A stretch of 64,000 nt of DNA from Mycobacteroides sp. CBMA 271 (GTDB lineage: Bacteria > Actinomycetota > Actinomycetes > Mycobacteriales > Mycobacteriaceae), in assembly GCF_009729205.1 (NCBI RefSeq), contig NZ_VTHB01000002.1, forward strand, positions 434,001 through 498,000, in the 5' to 3' direction. The translations under genes were made by a program, and so were the position numbers. Each line of letters begins with the position of its first letter. Within the stretch, counting starts at the first letter, position 1. This document shows positions 62,859 to 64,000 of the stretch, in pieces. A model generated the notes under the pieces. The model was not told the DNA's origin, did no database searches, and saw nothing but the letters and a program-made list of their open reading frames with translations.

Positions 62859-64000
62859 TGACCCGACCATCCACCGCAAATGGCGGCTTCCCGAACATCG
62901 TCATCACCGGTATGTCGATGATGACCTCGATCGCGCCAGACGTCGAGGGCACCTGGCGGGGGCTCTTGAACGGCGAGAGTGGCATCCACACTCTCGAAGA
63001 CGATTTCATCGCCCAGTACAACCTGCCCGTCAGGATCGGCGGCCATCTCAAGGTCCGCGACTTCGACAAGGACATGACCAAGATCGAGCACCGTCGACTG
63101 TCCTATGTCCAGCGCATGGCGGCGTTCCTGGGCCGCCAGGTGTGGGAGGACGCCGGCGCACCCGAGGTCGACCTGGAGCGACTCACGGTCTCCGTCGGCA
63201 CCGGCCTCGGCGGTGCCGAGAAGATGGTCGAGGCGTACGACGCGATGCGCGTCAACGGATCAAAAGTCGTTTCACCCCTGGCCGTTCAGATGTTTATGCC
63301 CAACGGGCCGGCCGCCGTCATCGGGCTGGAGCGCAAGGCTCGGGGCGGCGTCATCACGCCCGTGTCGGCGTGCGCCTCGGGCAACGAGGGTATCGCCCAC
63401 GCATGGCGCCAGATCGCCTACGGCGATGCCGATATCGCCATCTGCGGTGGTGTCGAGGCGGTCATCGAGGCCGTGCCCATCGCGGCGTTCGCGAACATGC
63501 GCATCGTGATGTCGACGAACAACGACAACCCAGCGGGGGCATCACGTCCCTTCGACAAGGACCGCACCGGCTTCGTGTTCGGTGAGGGCGGTGCACTCCT
63601 GGTCATCGAGACCGAGGAGCACGCCAAGGCCCGTGGCGCCCGGATCTATGCCCGCCTGCTGGGGGCGGGGATCACCTCGGACGGCTTCCACGTGGTGGCC
63701 CCGCACCCTGACGGCATCGGCGCCGCCAAGGCGATGACCCGCGCGCTGGAGACCGCGGGGCTCGACGCCAAGGACATCGATCACATCAACGCCCATGCCA
63801 CCGCGACGAGCGTCGGCGATGTAGCGGAGGCCAACGCGATCCAACGCGCAGGCTTGCAGCACACCGCGGTGTACGCCCCCAAGGGTGCGCTGGGCCATTC
63901 GGTAGGTGCGGTCGGCGCCGTCGAGGCGATCATCACGGTGAAGTCGTTGCAGGAAGGCGTTATTCCACCCACGCTGAACCTGGACACGCTGGATCCGGAG
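62858..64000 (+). CDS. KasA/KasB-like beta-ketoacyl-ACP synthase (cut by window end)
   Basis: The frame is open from ATG 62858 (GGGGGGAT upstream) to the window edge, 381 codons. The active site is complete: Cys172 in TPVSACASG, His313 in NAHATAT, Lys342 and His347 in APKGALGHS, within one or two positions of KasA numbering. The N-terminus ([15 protein letters not shown]) recalls KasA, while [15 protein letters not shown] and HATAT recall KasB. KasA/B elongate meromycolate chains in FAS-II, normally from a fabD-acpM operon; here the upstream neighbours are methyltransferases, so this is probably an extra paralogue. Confidence 0.88.
   Translation, partial: MTRPSTANGGFPNIVITGMSMMTSIAPDVEGTWRGLLNGESGIHTLEDDFIAQYNLPVRIGGHLKVRDFDKDMTKIEHRRLSYVQRMAAFLGRQVWEDAGAPEVDLERLTVSVGTGLGGAEKMVEAYDAMRVNGSKVVSPLAVQMFMPNGPAAVIGLERKARGGVITPVSACASGNEGIAHAWRQIAYGDADIAICGGVEAVIEAVPIAAFANMRIVMSTNNDNPAGASRPFDKDRTGFVFGEGGALLVIETEEHAKARGARIYARLLGAGITSDGFHVVAPHPDGIGAAKAMTRALETAGLDAKDIDHINAHATATSVGDVAEANAIQRAGLQHTAVYAPKGALGHSVGAVGAVEAIITVKSLQEGVIPPTLNLDTLDPE

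Overview
The window looks like chromosome of a mycobacterium: high GC, GTG/ATG starts with very frequent 4-bp start/stop overlaps, two mce gene clusters, FadD5, an Mce1R-type GntR regulator, SigG, a PtpB-like phosphatase, NDMA-type alcohol dehydrogenase and TIGR00027 methyltransferases. From memory of H37Rv gene order, the backbone is collinear, in reverse, with Rv0187 to Rv0145 of M. tuberculosis (O-methyltransferase, Rv0185, Rv0184, Rv0183, sigG, pirin, mce1 region with fadD5 and mce1R, Rv0164, a TetR, pntB-pntAb-pntAa, ptbB, Rv0149, Rv0148, Rv0147, Rv0146/0145), interrupted by many extra genes. The additions suggest a rapid grower, possibly Mycobacteroides; the species cannot be shown from sequence reading alone. 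I see no tRNA, rRNA, insertion sequence, prophage or CRISPR array.

Layout: 1-9616 holds a TetR/aldehyde dehydrogenase divergent pair, O-methyltransferase, a coupled DUF2786/metallohydrolase pair, a DUF2236 protein, monoacylglycerol lipase, and a membrane protein plus sigG behind a KstR-like box. 9624-16204 is an accessory block: secreted M1 peptidase, VOC protein, a tightly coupled five-gene LemA operon with four copies of one membrane-protein family (one truncated), and an acyl-CoA ligase. 16336-19600 has an NDMA-type alcohol dehydrogenase with a second KstR-like box, pirin and a secreted phosphodiester glycosidase.

19604-30242 is the mce1 position: Mce1R-like regulator, a 14-bp AT-only-centred palindrome, a crotonase, fadD5, then mceA-F. 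The permease genes yrbEA/yrbEB, expected between fadD5 and mceA, are absent and only 239 bp separate the genes. 30210-37537 carries an SRPBCC protein, an alpha/beta hydrolase, TetR, LtrA, two tandem secreted paralogues and the transhydrogenase operon. 37669-45930 has a GHR-type GST, three tandem methyltransferases, crotonase, aminoglycoside-phosphotransferase-like protein, NupG-type transporter and PtbB.

45943-56271 is a second, complete mce operon (yrbEA, yrbEB, mceA-F, Mce-associated protein, DUF456 protein). Its proteins resemble those of the first cluster more than they resemble M. tuberculosis Mce1, so the window holds one complete and one permease-less cluster of the same subtype. 56699-62485 is a lipid-metabolism run (dehydratase, reductase, SDR, aldehyde dehydrogenase, two methyltransferases), and the window ends inside a KasA/KasB-like ketoacyl synthase. 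Several gene ends carry very long near-perfect hairpins.
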